Source: Prescottella agglutinans (GTDB taxonomy: Bacteria; Actinomycetota; Actinomycetes; Mycobacteriales; Mycobacteriaceae). Taken from it: DNA of 64,000 nt. The notes below the pieces were generated by a model. It had not been told where the DNA came from. It made no database searches and saw only the letters and a list, made by a program, of their open reading frames with translations. The first letter of the stretch is position 1, and the number at the start of each line of letters is the position of its first letter. The stretch is taken from positions 310,001-374,000 of the forward strand of contig NZ_RKLP01000004.1 in assembly GCF_004011865.1 (NCBI RefSeq), given 5' to 3'. This document shows, piece by piece, positions 16,719 through 26,920 of the stretch. A program made the translations under genes and the position numbers.

Positions 16719-17519
16719 ATGTCAGCGACTCCGCTCGAAGCGGCCACCGTGACCCGGGGCGCGACCGCCCAGGAACTGCTCGATCTCGTGCTCGGATCCC
16801 CCGCCGCGGTCGCCGTCCACGACAAAGAGGCCTGGCTGGGCCTGTTCTCGCAGCGACACGTGGTCGAGGACCCGGTCGGCGGCCGGCCCGTCCTCGGCGG
16901 GCTGTACGACCGACGCAGCCGCGTGCGCGGCGGCGAACCGCTCGCCCGGTTCTGGGACACGTTCATCGCCCCCAACGACATTCGCTTCCACGTCGAGCAC
17001 GACGACATCGTGTGCGGACTGGACGTCGTCCGGGACGTCACGATCGAGACCCGCCTCGGCGACGGCGTCGTCGCGAAGGCCCCGATGCACCTGCTGTACG
17101 AGACGACGCTCGACGACGGTGCCCCGCGGATCCGCCGGATCGCCGCGCACTGGGAGGTCGCGCCGATGTTCGCGCAGGTGGCCGGCATCGACCGCGCCAA
17201 GCTCGGTGTCGGGGCGGCGATGGGCGCACGGATGCTGCGACTGCAGGGCCTCGGCGGATCGCTCGCGTTCGGTCTCGCGATGCGCAGCGTCGGCGAACGC
17301 GGCAAGCGGTCGGTGCGGCGCCTGGTGTCCGACGCCCAGCGCGGCGATCTGCGGGCGTCGGCGCTGCTGGGCGGCCGAGCGGTCCGCGATGTCACCAAGG
17401 TCATCGCCGCGGGCGACACGGTCACCGCCACCTGCACCGTCGACGGCGAGCACGCGGTGCTGTTCTGCTATCTCAACCGCAAGACGTTCGAGATCACGAA
17501 GGCGGACGTCTACTCGTGA
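16719..17519 (+). CDS. NTF2/SnoaL-like domain protein, possible steroid-catabolism member
   Basis: Protein of 266 residues. The N-terminal half (about 15-150) has the cone-shaped NTF2/ketosteroid-isomerase-like pattern: AVHDKEAWLGLFSQRHVVEDPVGG, FWDTFIAPNDIRFHVEHDDIVCG, and the closing strand IRRIAAHWEVAPM. The C-terminal half has two helical segments and ends with AVLFCYLNRKTFEITKADVYS, which resembles a second NTF2-type strand pair. A KstR-like palindrome lies directly upstream. These domains occur in steroid isomerases and hydratases, so a sterol-related role is inferred from the operator and fold. Confidence 0.68.
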   Translation: MSATPLEAATVTRGATAQELLDLVLGSPAAVAVHDKEAWLGLFSQRHVVEDPVGGRPVLGGLYDRRSRVRGGEPLARFWDTFIAPNDIRFHVEHDDIVCGLDVVRDVTIETRLGDGVVAKAPMHLLYETTLDDGAPRIRRIAAHWEVAPMFAQVAGIDRAKLGVGAAMGARMLRLQGLGGSLAFGLAMRSVGERGKRSVRRLVSDAQRGDLRASALLGGRAVRDVTKVIAAGDTVTATCTVDGEHAVLFCYLNRKTFEITKADVYS

Positions 17520-17556
17520 TCGGCCGATCCGCGCCGCCGCGTGCCGGCGGTGCGGA

Positions 17557-18393
17557 TCAGTCGAGTAGGACGGTCGCGAACGTCGCGACCTGGCTGAAGC
17601 CCACCCGCGCGTACGCCCGGCGGGCGCGCTCGTTGTAGCTGTTGACGTAGAGGCTCGCGATGCGCCCGCGCGCCATCACTGCCGCCGCGACCGCCGCCGT
17701 TCCGGCAGCCCCGAGCCCCTCGCCCCGGCGCGCCGGGTCGACCCACACGCCCTGGATCTGCCCGACGGCGGCCGACATCGACCCGACCTCCGCCTTGTAG
17801 ACCACGTCGCCGTTCTCGAACCGGGCCCACGCCCGTCCGGAGGCGATGAGGTTCGCGACCCGCCGCCGGTAGCTGCGCCCACCGTCGTTGGCCCGCGGGT
17901 CGATCCCGACCTCTTCGATGAACATCGCGACCGCGGCCGGCAGGTACGACTCGATCTCGTCCATCCGGACCTGGCGCACGTGCGGGTCGGGACGCACCCC
18001 CGGCTCGGCGTCCAGCGCGAGCAACGGCTGCTCCGAACGGATCTCGCGCGCCGGGCCCCACTCCGACTCGAGCATCTCCCACAACGGCAGGGTCAACTCC
18101 GCGCGCCCCACGAGCGACGAACACATCCGTGGAAACCGACTGGCCCGGTCGGCGAACGAACGCAGATCGTCGACGTCGCCCAGCAACGGAATCAGGTTCG
18201 CCCCGGCGAAGCACAGCGACTCCGCCGGGCCCCCGCGGCTCCACATCTCGCCCTGGAGCGTGCGGGGATCGAGACCCGACTGCTGGACACGGGCGGCGAC
18301 CATGCATGCCGCGACCGGATCGGACTGGAGCACGCGCAGCACCTGGGCGGTGTCCCGTCCGCTCAGTTGTCGCGCTCCGAGGAGCTTGAGCAC
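17557..18393 (-). CDS. GNAT family N-acetyltransferase (DUF4081 plus GNAT)
   Basis: Conserved actinobacterial protein of about 278 residues, the Rv2867c type that sits beside ispG. The N-terminal DUF4081-like part (about 1-130) precedes a GNAT domain; the acetyl-CoA motif reads GVWVDPARRGEGLGAAGTAAV (motif A) and SLYVNSYNERARRAYARVGF (motif B). The GTG at 18393 is chosen because GAAGGGGG lies seven bases upstream; an upstream in-frame ATG at 18486 and GTG at 18399 are alternatives. The acyl acceptor is unknown. It lies downstream of ispG on the same strand, about 125 bases away. Confidence 0.83.
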   Translation of the reverse strand: MLKLLGARQLSGRDTAQVLRVLQSDPVAACMVAARVQQSGLDPRTLQGEMWSRGGPAESLCFAGANLIPLLGDVDDLRSFADRASRFPRMCSSLVGRAELTLPLWEMLESEWGPAREIRSEQPLLALDAEPGVRPDPHVRQVRMDEIESYLPAAVAMFIEEVGIDPRANDGGRSYRRRVANLIASGRAWARFENGDVVYKAEVGSMSAAVGQIQGVWVDPARRGEGLGAAGTAAVAAAVMARGRIASLYVNSYNERARRAYARVGFSQVATFATVLLD

Positions 18394-18519
18394 CGACACA
18401 CCCCCTTCGTCCCGTGCCTCGTCGTTGAGACCGTTCGGCGTGATGTCTGTCAGCGTCGGGCTGTCAGTGCCGGATTCGAGATCCACATTGCCATGAAGGT
18501 GCGCCTGGGTGGGCAGATT

Positions 18520-19674
18520 TCAGCTCACGGTGACCACCGGCGCGCCGCTCGCCTCCCCACCTTCCATCTCCTCGGCGATGCGCATCGCTTCCTCGATGAG
18601 GGTCTCGACGATCTGGGCCTCGGGAACGGTCTTGATGACCTTGCCCTTGACGAAGATCTGGCCCTTGCCGTTGCCGGAAGCGACGCCGAGATCGGCCTCG
18701 CGTGCCTCACCGGGTCCGTTGACGACGCAGCCCATCACCGCGACCCGCAGCGGCACCTCCATGCCCTCGAGTCCGGCGGTGACCTCGTTCGCGAGCGTGT
18801 ACACGTCGACCTGCGCGCGACCGCACGACGGGCACGAGACGATCTCGAGCTTGCGGGGGCGCAGGTTCAGCGACTGCAGGATCTGCGTGCCGACCTTGAT
18901 CTCTTCCGCCGGCGGCGCCGACAGCGAGACGCGGATCGTGTCGCCGATGCCCTCGGAGAGCAGCGCGCCGAACGCGACGGCGGACTTGATGGTGCCCTGG
19001 AACGCCGGGCCGGCCTCGGTGACGCCCAGGTGCAGCGGGTAGTCGCACTGCGCGGCCAGCTGCCGGTACGCCTCCACCATCACGACCGGGTCGTTGTGCT
19101 TGACGGAGATCTTGATGTCGCCGAAGCCGTGCTCCTCGAACAGGCCCGCCTCCCACAGCGCCGACTCGACGAGGGCCTCCGGGGTGGCCTTGCCGTACTT
19201 CTGCATCAGCCGCGGGTCCAGGGAACCGGCGTTGACGCCGATCCGGATCGGGATCCCGGCGTCACCGGCCGCCTTGGCGACCTCCTTGACGCGTCCGTCG
19301 AACTCCTTGATGTTGCCGGGGTTCACCCGCACGGCCGCGCAACCGGCGTCGATCGCCGCGAAGATGTACCGCGGCTGGAAGTGGATGTCCGCGATCACCG
19401 GGATCTGGCTCTTCTTCGCGATCGCGGCGAGCGCGTCGGCGTCCTCCTGCCGCGGGCACGCGACGCGGACGATGTCGCAACCCGACGCCGTGAGTTCGGC
19501 GATCTGCTGCAGGGTGGCGTTGACGTCGTGGGTCTTGGTGGTGCACATCGACTGCACCGACACCGGGTAGTCGCTGCCGACCCCCACGTTGCCGACCATC
19601 AGCTGACGGGTCTTGCGTCGCGGTGCGAGGACCGCGGGAATTTCGGGCATGCCCAAACCGACGGGGCTGGTCAC
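18520..19674 (-). CDS. ispG: 4-hydroxy-3-methylbut-2-en-1-yl diphosphate synthase (flavodoxin/ferredoxin)
   Basis: MEP-pathway iron-sulfur enzyme of 384 residues that converts methylerythritol cyclodiphosphate to HMBPP. The TIM-barrel part begins with [19 protein letters not shown], and the [4Fe-4S] ligands are seen in [10 protein letters not shown] and [14 protein letters not shown] at 19674 is chosen: AAGAAGG lies about seven bases upstream, and the length matches the family. Clustered with dxr and rip1 in the conserved order, 61 bases downstream of rip1. Confidence 0.96.
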   Translation of the reverse strand: MTSPVGLGMPEIPAVLAPRRKTRQLMVGNVGVGSDYPVSVQSMCTTKTHDVNATLQQIAELTASGCDIVRVACPRQEDADALAAIAKKSQIPVIADIHFQPRYIFAAIDAGCAAVRVNPGNIKEFDGRVKEVAKAAGDAGIPIRIGVNAGSLDPRLMQKYGKATPEALVESALWEAGLFEEHGFGDIKISVKHNDPVVMVEAYRQLAAQCDYPLHLGVTEAGPAFQGTIKSAVAFGALLSEGIGDTIRVSLSAPPAEEIKVGTQILQSLNLRPRKLEIVSCPSCGRAQVDVYTLANEVTAGLEGMEVPLRVAVMGCVVNGPGEAREADLGVASGNGKGQIFVKGKVIKTVPEAQIVETLIEEAMRIAEEMEGGEASGAPVVTVS

Positions 19675-19735
19675 GTTTCGCCTTCTTTCGTTGGTACGGG
19701 GCAAGTCTATCGTTCGGGCATTTGCCGGAACCGGG

Positions 19736-20968
19736 TCACGGGAACAGCTGGATCGGGTTCACGATGTCGGCCGTCAGGGTCAGGAGCATGTATGCGCCGC
19801 CGATGACGACGACCACATAGGTGATCGGCATCAGTTTCATGTAGTCGACGGGTCCGCCGGCGGCCAGGCCGCGTGCCCGCCGGATCGAGTTGCGGATCTT
19901 CTCGTAGATCGTGACGGCGATGTGCCCGCCGTCGAGCGGCAGCAGCGGCAGCAGGTTGAAGATGCCGAGGAAGAAGTTCAGCGACGCGAGCAGCCCGACG
20001 AACACCTCCCACAGGCCCTGTTCGGCGACCTGGCCACCGATCACCGAGGCTCCGACCACGCTGATCGGGGTGTCCAGTTCGCGCTCGCCGCCGGTGACCG
20101 CGGTCCACAGATCCACCACCTTGCCCGGCATCTCGGTGAGCGCGTGCACCGTCTGCACGAAGAGGTCGCCGGTGTACACGAACGACGCCGGCACGGCGGC
20201 GAGCGCCGAGTACTCGACGACGCGCGGGGGCGCCTGGATGCCGATCGCTCCGACGTTCTGCGACACCGGGGGCTTGGGAGCGCTCTCGGTGGAGTCGGGG
20301 TCGTTGACGTATCGCTGCGCCTGCTGCACCTGGACCGGGATCACCAGGGTCTGCCCGTCCCGCTCGACGGTGAAGTCCGCGGTTCCGGTCAGCGGTTGGG
20401 TCTTGCGGACCAGGTCGGTGAAGGTCGGGGTCGACTCGCCGTTGACCGCGGTGATCACGTCGCCGTCGCGGATTCCGGCCGCCTCGGCGGGGCCGACACC
20501 CGAGCACTCGGCCAGCGCGTAGCCGCCTTCCTTGCCGGCCTGCGTCGGCGACACGCACACGGTGCCCGCGACGACGGCGCGGGTCTCCGTGTTCGGCAGC
20601 CCCCACCCGACCGCCAGGATGAACACCAGCACGATCCCGAGCACGAAGTTCATCGCGATGCCGCCCGACATCACGACGATGCGTTTCCACGCCTTCTGCT
20701 TGTACATCGCGCGGTCGACCTCGTCCGGCGCGAGTTCGTCGACGGCGGTCATGCCGGCGATGTCGCAGAAGCCGCCCGCGGGGATCGCCTTGAGCCCGTA
20801 CTCGGTCTCGCCCCGGCGGAACGAGAAGATCTTCGGCCCGAAGCCGATGTAGTACCGCCGCACCTTCATGCCGAGCGCCTTGGCGGTCCACATGTGACCG
20901 GCCTCGTGCAGGGCAATGGATGCGCCGATACCGAGAGCGAACAGCAGCACTCCGAACGCGAAGACCAT
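19736..20968 (-). CDS. rip1: Site-2 intramembrane metalloprotease (Rip1/RseP, M50)
   Basis: Membrane zinc protease of 410 residues that cuts anti-sigma factors and other substrates within the membrane. The HExxH motif is His21-Glu22-x-x-His25 in the first helix, a PDZ domain lies mid-protein ([24 protein letters not shown]), and the third zinc ligand motif [12 protein letters not shown] lies near the C-terminus. It begins six bases after the dxr stop, so it is co-transcribed with dxr and ispG, as in mycobacteria. Confidence 0.95.
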   Translation of the reverse strand: MVFAFGVLLFALGIGASIALHEAGHMWTAKALGMKVRRYYIGFGPKIFSFRRGETEYGLKAIPAGGFCDIAGMTAVDELAPDEVDRAMYKQKAWKRIVVMSGGIAMNFVLGIVLVFILAVGWGLPNTETRAVVAGTVCVSPTQAGKEGGYALAECSGVGPAEAAGIRDGDVITAVNGESTPTFTDLVRKTQPLTGTADFTVERDGQTLVIPVQVQQAQRYVNDPDSTESAPKPPVSQNVGAIGIQAPPRVVEYSALAAVPASFVYTGDLFVQTVHALTEMPGKVVDLWTAVTGGERELDTPISVVGASVIGGQVAEQGLWEVFVGLLASLNFFLGIFNLLPLLPLDGGHIAVTIYEKIRNSIRRARGLAAGGPVDYMKLMPITYVVVVIGGAYMLLTLTADIVNPIQLFP

Positions 20969-20974
20969 GCCGCT

Positions 20975-22132
20975 CTAGCCCTCCTGCTTGACGAGTTCAC
21001 GCGCCCGCGCGCGTGCCCAACCGTCGGCCGCCAGTACGTCGTCCACGGTAGCGGGCGGGGCCGACCATTCGCCGCCGGCCGCGAGAACGCGTTCGACGGT
21101 GCGGACGATCTCGGGGAATCTCAGCGCGCCGCCCAGGAACGCCTCGGCGGCGACCTCGTTGGCGGCGTTGTAGACGGCGGTCATGCAGCCGCCGGCCTTC
21201 CCGGCCCGGCGGGCCAGGTCCACCGCGGGGAACACGATCGCGTCCACGGGCTCGAACGTCCACGTCGAGGCCGTCGAGAAGTCACAGGCGGCCGCCGCGC
21301 CCGGGACGCGGTCCGGCCAGCCGAGGGCCAGCGCGATGGGCAGTTTCATGTCCGGCGGGCTGGCCTGCGCGAGCGTCGAGCCGTCGACGAACGTCACCAT
21401 CGAGTGCACGATCGACTGCGGGTGCACGGTGACGTCGATGCGGTCGTAGTCGATTCCGAACAGCAGATGCGTCTCGATCAGCTCGAGCCCCTTGTTCACC
21501 AGGGACGCCGAGTTGAGCGTGTTCATCGGGCCCATCGACCACGTCGGGTGGGCGCCCGCCTGCTCCGGCGTGACGTCCTCGAGCGCCGCGGCGGTCCATC
21601 CGCGGAACGGACCACCGGACGCGGTGAGAACCAGCCGGTCCACTTCGTCAGCGCGGCCGCCCCGCAGGCACTGCGCGAGCGCCGAGTGCTCGGAGTCGAC
21701 GGGCACGATCTGCCCGGGCGCCGCCGCGGCGGTCACGAGCGGCCCGCCCGCAACGAGGGATTCCTTGTTCGCCAGCGCGAGCCGGGCACCCGATGCGAGC
21801 GCGGCCAGCGTCGGCTCGAGCCCCAGCGAGCCGACCAGTGCGTTGAGCACGACGTCGGCTTCGGCCCCCCGGACCAGTTCGGTCACCGCGCCGGGACCGG
21901 ACAGCACACCCGGCAGATCCAGCCGCGCAGCCGCGGCGGGGTCGGCGACCGCCACCCGGGTCACCCCGGTCTCGCGGATCTGGCGGGCCAGCAGGTCGAT
22001 GTTGCCTCCGCCGGCGGCCAGCCCGACCACCTCGAACTTGTCGGGGTTGGCGGCGATGACCTCGAGGGCCTGGGTGCCGATGGAGCCGGTGCTGCCCAGC
22101 AGCAGGACGCGGGTCGGTTGGGTGTCAGCCAC
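20975..22132 (-). CDS. dxr: 1-deoxy-D-xylulose-5-phosphate reductoisomerase
   Basis: First committed enzyme of the MEP isoprenoid pathway, 385 residues, NADPH and divalent-metal dependent. NADPH-binding [13 protein letters not shown] is at the N-terminus; active-site segments [14 protein letters not shown] and [10 protein letters not shown] are intact, and the closing domain has [18 protein letters not shown] at 22132 gives the standard length; a longer ATG frame from 22168 adds 12 residues of no homology. Operon with rip1 and ispG. Confidence 0.96.
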   Translation of the reverse strand: MADTQPTRVLLLGSTGSIGTQALEVIAANPDKFEVVGLAAGGGNIDLLARQIRETGVTRVAVADPAAAARLDLPGVLSGPGAVTELVRGAEADVVLNALVGSLGLEPTLAALASGARLALANKESLVAGGPLVTAAAAPGQIVPVDSEHSALAQCLRGGRADEVDRLVLTASGGPFRGWTAAALEDVTPEQAGAHPTWSMGPMNTLNSASLVNKGLELIETHLLFGIDYDRIDVTVHPQSIVHSMVTFVDGSTLAQASPPDMKLPIALALGWPDRVPGAAAACDFSTASTWTFEPVDAIVFPAVDLARRAGKAGGCMTAVYNAANEVAAEAFLGGALRFPEIVRTVERVLAAGGEWSAPPATVDDVLAADGWARARARELVKQEG

Positions 22133-22280
22133 GCAACCATTGTTCCTGACCCAAGCTGAGAGAATCACACAGGATTACCCCGGGATCGCGGACAGCGCCG
22201 GGACCCCGCTTCGTACGACAGCCGGTCGTATGCCACGATATGCGGAGATAGCGCATTCGTAAGATCAGGAGGATCGAGCC

Positions 22281-22550
22281 GTGGCCGGTACCCAGTTGGA
22301 CCCCACTTCGTACGACCCCGTCGTCGCCGCGCACGTCGACACCGCCGAGGTTCCCTCGGCCGCTTGGGGCTGGAGTGGCGAGGCTCCGCGACTGTTCCGT
22401 TTCGCCGGCTGGTTCTTCGCAGCCTTCCTGCTGCTGATGATGATCGGCAACCACAGCGGCAAGGTCGAGGATCTGTTCCTCATCGGCTTCGCCGGTGCGA
22501 TCATCCTGGCCCTGGTTCGCGACATCATCCTGCGGCGCAAGCCCCGGTAG
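22281..22550 (+). CDS. DUF2631 membrane protein
   Basis: Conserved actinobacterial protein of 89 residues, Rv2876 type, always near dxr. Sequence features: an N-terminal conserved VVAAHVDTAEVPSAAWGWSGEAPR motif and two transmembrane segments (FAGWFFAAFLLLMMIG and LFLIGFAGAIILALVRDIIL) followed by basic RRKPR. GTG at 22281 with AGGAGG ten bases upstream. Function unknown. Divergent from dxr. Confidence 0.9.
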   Translation: MAGTQLDPTSYDPVVAAHVDTAEVPSAAWGWSGEAPRLFRFAGWFFAAFLLLMMIGNHSGKVEDLFLIGFAGAIILALVRDIILRRKPR

Positions 22551-22570
22551 GCGCGACAAACACGATCGAC

Positions 22571-22610
22571 GGCGAAGGCCCCGCACCTGACCAGGTGCGG
22601 GGCCTTCGCC
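22571..22610. terminator. Strong bidirectional terminator hairpin
   Basis: Perfect 19-bp stem: GGCGAAGGCCCCGCACCTG (22571-22589) and its complement (22592-22610) with a 2-base loop. It lies between the convergent ends of the DUF2631 gene (22550) and phoD (22625). Confidence 0.88.
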
Positions 22611-22624
22611 GTTCCAGGTTGCCG

Positions 22625-24292
22625 TCAGGCGGACTCGATCACCGACTGCCCCGCGGGTACCCGGAACGACTTCGACGTCGTCACACCGGAATTCGGATCC
22701 AGTTTGTCGACCGCGCGGAAGCGGAAGTGCGCCTCCCCCGCGTCGACGTCGAGCAGACCGTAGCCGTGGCTGACCATATCGGCGTGCTTGACGTGCGGGT
22801 TGCGAGCGCGCCGGTTGACCTCCTCGGCCCGCGCGGCCTCGACCGGGTCGCCGCCGTCGCCGCTGCCGAGCGAGTACCCGCCGTCGCCGGTGTTCGTGGA
22901 CGTGACGGACGGGACCACGAACTCGACACCCGCCCGCCGGGTGCCGGGCGCGTTCACCTGCTCACCGCTCGAGGTGCCCGGCGCGAATCCGGTGTCCCAC
23001 AACTCGCCGGCCCAGCCGTCGTGGTCGTCGCCGGTGACCAGGAGCATGTTCTCGACAGACTGGGCCGCGGTGGACAGGATCTCGGTCCGCTCGGCGCCGT
23101 AGCCGTCCCACGTGTCGAGGTAGGCCCGGGTGCCGTTGTCCGCCACCACCATGCCCATCATCATGTTCGCGTTCGCGACCACCTTCCACGTCGCGTCCGA
23201 CTGGGTCATGCCGTCGAGCAGCCACCGCTTCTGCGACTCACCGAGCATCGTGCGACCAGGTGCGTCGGCGTCCGCGCACAGGATGTGGTCGAGCGAGTCG
23301 CCACACGCCTGCAGGTCGCGGTACTGCCGGGTGTCCGGCGCGAACAACTCCACCGTCCGTCCGACCCGCAGCGAGCGATAGGTGCGCAACGGGTCGTCGC
23401 CGAACCGGGGCACCGGCATGTGCTCGAACCACGCCTGCCACGCCCACTGCTTCTTCTGCTGGAACCCGATCGCGCTGTCGACCGGCGCGACGACCGGGAA
23501 TGTCCACCCGTCCTTGCTGTAGTTGTTGCGGAACTCGTGGTCGTCCCAGATCGGCAGGAACGCGTGCCGGCTGTGCATCAGTCGCAGGTCGGCGTCCGAC
23601 CTGTACCTGCGGTACTTCTCCCGCATGCTGTCGAGCGCCTGCGGGAACGGATTGACCTCGATGCCCCGGACCCCGGGCATCGTGAACTCGTACACGTAGT
23701 CGCCGAGGCACACGACGAAGTCGAGGTCCTCGTCCGCGAGGTGGCGGTGGGCCGCGTAGTAGCCCTCCTCGAAACCCTGGCAGGTGAACCACCCGATGCG
23801 GACCGGTTCGTTGGAGTCGGCGGGGCGCAACGTGCGGAACCGACCGACCGGCGACTCTCCCCCGTCCCCGCGGAACTGGTAGTAGTAGGTCTCGCCGGGC
23901 GCCAGCCCCGTCGCATCGAAATGGACTGTGCCGTCGGCATCCTCGCGCACCTGGACACGCTCGGCCACGACCGGCGCGGACAGGTCCTCGCGGGTCGACA
24001 CGATCAGCGCCAGTTCTCCGCCGGTGGCGGTGCCGCCGAGACTGCCGGCGAGGCTGCCGGTGCCGCCCGCCGCGCCGACCCGTGTCCACAACGTGGCGCC
24101 GTCGGTGCGGGGCACACCTGCCATCACACCGTTCCCGAACTCCGGGTTCCGGATCAGTCCCGGACCGGCGTCCGGGGCCTGGCGGAGGACCGGCGTCGCA
24201 TGGGCTGCGGCGGGGAACACGGCCGCACCGCCGATCACCGACAGGCCGGTGAGGAAGGTACGACGGGAGACGTTGCGGTGCGGAAAGGGCAT
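22625..24292 (-). CDS. phoD: Secreted alkaline phosphatase D (PhoD family)
   Basis: Phosphomonoesterase/phosphodiesterase of 555 residues, exported folded by the Tat system: the N-terminus carries RNVSRRTFLTG, a twin-arginine motif, then a hydrophobic stretch ending AAAHA. PhoD hallmarks include RIGWFTCQGFEEGYYAAHRHL, VCLGDYVYEF, WDDHEFRNNY, and VTGDDHDGW with metal-binding Asp and His residues. The domain order is an N-terminal Ig-like region (about 45-150) and then the metallophosphatase core. Probably phosphate-regulated, though no PhoP box was identified. Convergent with the DUF2631 gene. Confidence 0.92.
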   Translation of the reverse strand: MPFPHRNVSRRTFLTGLSVIGGAAVFPAAAHATPVLRQAPDAGPGLIRNPEFGNGVMAGVPRTDGATLWTRVGAAGGTGSLAGSLGGTATGGELALIVSTREDLSAPVVAERVQVREDADGTVHFDATGLAPGETYYYQFRGDGGESPVGRFRTLRPADSNEPVRIGWFTCQGFEEGYYAAHRHLADEDLDFVVCLGDYVYEFTMPGVRGIEVNPFPQALDSMREKYRRYRSDADLRLMHSRHAFLPIWDDHEFRNNYSKDGWTFPVVAPVDSAIGFQQKKQWAWQAWFEHMPVPRFGDDPLRTYRSLRVGRTVELFAPDTRQYRDLQACGDSLDHILCADADAPGRTMLGESQKRWLLDGMTQSDATWKVVANANMMMGMVVADNGTRAYLDTWDGYGAERTEILSTAAQSVENMLLVTGDDHDGWAGELWDTGFAPGTSSGEQVNAPGTRRAGVEFVVPSVTSTNTGDGGYSLGSGDGGDPVEAARAEEVNRRARNPHVKHADMVSHGYGLLDVDAGEAHFRFRAVDKLDPNSGVTTSKSFRVPAGQSVIESA

Positions 24293-24432
24293 GGGCCACC
24301 TCGGGTGCGCGCGGACACGGGTGGCGCTGACCCTACGTCGCCCGTTTACGCACGTGTGGGTTTTGCGTAACTCGGGTGAACTGCGGGTGTCCGTTCAGTG
24401 AACCCGACCCGACACGGGCCGCCCTGGAAGGC

Positions 24433-25554
24433 TCAGGACTCCTCGGCCGCCAACTGCCCGCACGCCGCGGCGATCTCCTGGCCGCGGGTGTCGCGGACGG
24501 TGCACGAGACGCCCTGCTCCTGCACCCGGCGGACGAACTCCCGCTCGACCGGCTTGGGGCTGGCGTCCCACTTGCTGCCCGGCGTGGGGTTGAGCGGAAT
24601 CAGGTTGACGTGCACCAGCGGACCGAGCGCCTTGTGCAACTTCTTGCCGAGCAGGTCCGCGCGCCACGGCTGGTCGTTCACGTCGCGGATCAAGGCGTAC
24701 TCGATCGACACCCGGCGGCCCGACTTGTCGGCGTAGTAGCGCGCCGCGTCCAGGACCTCGGCCACCGGCCAGCGGTTGTTGACCGGCACCAGGGTGTCGC
24801 GGAGTTCGTCGTCGGGGGTGTGCAGCGACACCGCCAGGCGCACCGACATCTCCTCGTCGGCGAGCTTGCGGATCGCGGGCGCCAGACCGACGGTCGACAC
24901 CGTCACCGCGCGCTGCGAAATGCCGAGCCCGTCCGGCGCCGGCGAGGTGATCCGGCGCACCGCCGCGACCACGCGCTTGTAGTTCGCGAGCGGCTCGCCC
25001 ATGCCCATGAACACGATGTTCGACAGGCGCCCCGGCCCACCCTCGATCTCACCGTCCCGCAGGGCGGCCGCGGCCGCGCGCACCTGGTCGACGATCTCGG
25101 CGGTGGACAGGTTGCGGTCCAGTCCGCCCTGGCCGGTCGCACAGAACGGGCAGGCCATGCCGCAGCCGGCCTGGCTCGAGATGCACAGCGTCGCCCGGTC
25201 CGGGTAGCGCATCAGGACGCTCTCGAGCAGCGTGCCGTCGTTCGCCTTCCACAGCGTCTTGCGGGTCTGGCCGGCGTCGCACGCGACGTGCCTGACGACG
25301 GACAGCAGTTGCGGGAACAGCGCCGCCCCGACCTGCTCGCGCATCGCGGCAGGCAGGTCGGTCATCTTGTCCGGATCGGCCTCGAGGCGGCCGTAGTACT
25401 GACGGGCCAGCTGGTCTGCCCGGAAGCCCGGCAGCCCCAGCTCCTTGACCGCCTCCTTGCGCTCGGCGGCGTCGAGGTCGGCGAGGTGCCGCGGCGGCAT
25501 GCCGCGGCGCGGCGCGGTGAAGACGAGAGGAAGCGAAGCAGGCGAGGCAGTCAT
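24433..25554 (-). CDS. rlmN: Dual-specificity RNA methyltransferase RlmN
   Basis: Radical-SAM enzyme of 373 residues that methylates C2 of A2503 in 23S rRNA and A37 of some tRNAs. The radical-SAM cluster is [15 protein letters not shown] (CxxxCxxC), and the family motif [11 protein letters not shown] is present. The catalytic cysteines are visible in the C-terminal [17 protein letters not shown] at 25554. Divergent from the LapA-like gene; the same neighbourhood holds rlmN near cdsA in mycobacteria. Confidence 0.95.
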   Translation of the reverse strand: MTASPASLPLVFTAPRRGMPPRHLADLDAAERKEAVKELGLPGFRADQLARQYYGRLEADPDKMTDLPAAMREQVGAALFPQLLSVVRHVACDAGQTRKTLWKANDGTLLESVLMRYPDRATLCISSQAGCGMACPFCATGQGGLDRNLSTAEIVDQVRAAAAALRDGEIEGGPGRLSNIVFMGMGEPLANYKRVVAAVRRITSPAPDGLGISQRAVTVSTVGLAPAIRKLADEEMSVRLAVSLHTPDDELRDTLVPVNNRWPVAEVLDAARYYADKSGRRVSIEYALIRDVNDQPWRADLLGKKLHKALGPLVHVNLIPLNPTPGSKWDASPKPVEREFVRRVQEQGVSCTVRDTRGQEIAAACGQLAAEES

Positions 25555-25633
25555 GGTCCTGCCATTGTCCCATTACCCGCGCGGTCTCACCGATGCACGT
25601 GCGCAACGCCATACGGTGAGTGATGATCGACAC

Positions 25634-26014
25634 ATGCCCGAGACACCGCACGAGAACCCCGACGCGGTCGATCAGCCGGCCGCCCAGCCCCCACCCGGCC
25701 GGCACGAGGCCGAGGGCCCGCACCCCACGCACGAGAGGGGAATCGTGCGGACGCGGGCCGCGTCCGCGTGGACCGGTCTGGTCATCGGGATCGCGGTCGC
25801 GATCCTGCTGCTCATCTTCATCCTGCAGAACCTCGACGACGTGACTTTCCAGCTGTTCACCTGGCACTTCACGCTGCCCGCGGGCATCAGCCTCCTGGTC
25901 GCCGCGATCGCCGGGGCGCTCATCATGGCGCTCGTGGGCGGCATCCGGATCATCCAGATCCGCCGCGTCGCGAAGCGTGCCGGCGCCGCGGCCGACCGCA
26001 CGCCGCCGGAGTAG
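25634..26014 (+). CDS. LapA family (DUF1049) membrane protein
   Basis: Small inner-membrane protein of 126 residues. A hydrophilic N-terminal tail (about 1-45) precedes two transmembrane helices: WTGLVIGIAVAILLLIFILQN and LPAGISLLVAAIAGALIMALVGG, with the family signature ILQNLDDVTFQLFTWHFTLPAGISLL between and across them. A basic C-terminal tail IRRVAKRAG is predicted to be cytoplasmic. ATG at 25634. In other bacteria LapA-family proteins are linked to envelope assembly; the role here is unknown. Confidence 0.85.
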   Translation: MPETPHENPDAVDQPAAQPPPGRHEAEGPHPTHERGIVRTRAASAWTGLVIGIAVAILLLIFILQNLDDVTFQLFTWHFTLPAGISLLVAAIAGALIMALVGGIRIIQIRRVAKRAGAAADRTPPE

Positions 26015-26084
26015 CTGGCCCGCCGTTTCGGGGGCACGATGGGACTCACGACACGAGTACGCCTTCGAGACGAGGAGCTGCCCG

Positions 26085-26918
26085 GTGACGACCATCTCGA
26101 CGATCCGCGCCGATCTGGCGCGGTCCTGGCTCCTGACTGCCGCCACGAAACCGCAGACGTTCGCGCGGCCGGCCGACGTGGACGCGGTGATCCTCGACGT
26201 GGAGGACGCCGTCGCCCCCGCCGACAAGCCCGGGGCACGTGACGCCGTCGTCGACTGGCTCGGCCGCGGAAACGGCGCGAACACCGCCTGGGTCCGGGTC
26301 AACGACGCGACGACGCCCTACTGGGCCGACGACGTGGCGGCGATCGCCGGACTGCCCGGGCTGTCGGGTGTGATGCTCGCGAAGACCGAGAGCGGCTACC
26401 AGGTCGACGCCACCGCCGAGCGACTCCCCCAGGGCACCCCGATCCTCGCGCTGATCGAATCCGCAGTAGGCCTCGAGGCTGCGCCCGAGATCGCCCGGGC
26501 CGACGGCACGTTCCGCCTGGCGTTCGGTAGCGGCGACTTCCGGCGCGACACCGGCATGAGCGACGACGTCATGGCCATGGCGTACCCGCGGTCGCGGCTC
26601 GTGATCGCCAGTCGTGCCGCGCGGCTGCCGGGTGGTCCCATCGACGGCCCGACGATCTCCGCGAACGACACCATCCTGCAGCGGGATTGCGAGGCGACGG
26701 TGTCGCTCGGGCTGACCGGCAAGCTGTGCCTGCACCCCGATCAGGCGGCGACCGTCAACCGCGCCCTCAGCCCGAGCGCCCACGACATCCAGTGGGCCCA
26801 CGACGTCATCGCCGACCTCGGCGCGGACGGTGAGCGGGTGCGCGACGGCAGCGACCTCCCCCGGCTCGCGAAGGCGAAGAGGTTCACCCACCTGGCCGAG
26901 GTCTTCGGCCTGGGGTGA
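26085..26918 (+). CDS. CitE-like HpcH/HpaI aldolase/citrate lyase family protein
   Basis: TIM-barrel metal-dependent C-C lyase/thioesterase-type protein of 277 residues. Seen: N-terminal RSWLLTAATKPQTFARPADVDAVILDVEDAVAP, Mg-binding glutamate in LIESAVGLEAAPEIA, and FGSGDFRRDTG with the metal Asp, then GLTGKLCLHPDQAATVNRAL. GTG at 26085 has GAGGAG nine bases upstream. It is a stand-alone CitE without CitD/CitF, as in the mycobacterial CitE-like proteins that act on hydroxyacyl-CoA esters, so a role in fermentative citrate cleavage is unlikely. Confidence 0.86.
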   Translation: MTTISTIRADLARSWLLTAATKPQTFARPADVDAVILDVEDAVAPADKPGARDAVVDWLGRGNGANTAWVRVNDATTPYWADDVAAIAGLPGLSGVMLAKTESGYQVDATAERLPQGTPILALIESAVGLEAAPEIARADGTFRLAFGSGDFRRDTGMSDDVMAMAYPRSRLVIASRAARLPGGPIDGPTISANDTILQRDCEATVSLGLTGKLCLHPDQAATVNRALSPSAHDIQWAHDVIADLGADGERVRDGSDLPRLAKAKRFTHLAEVFGLG

Positions 26919-26920
26919 GC

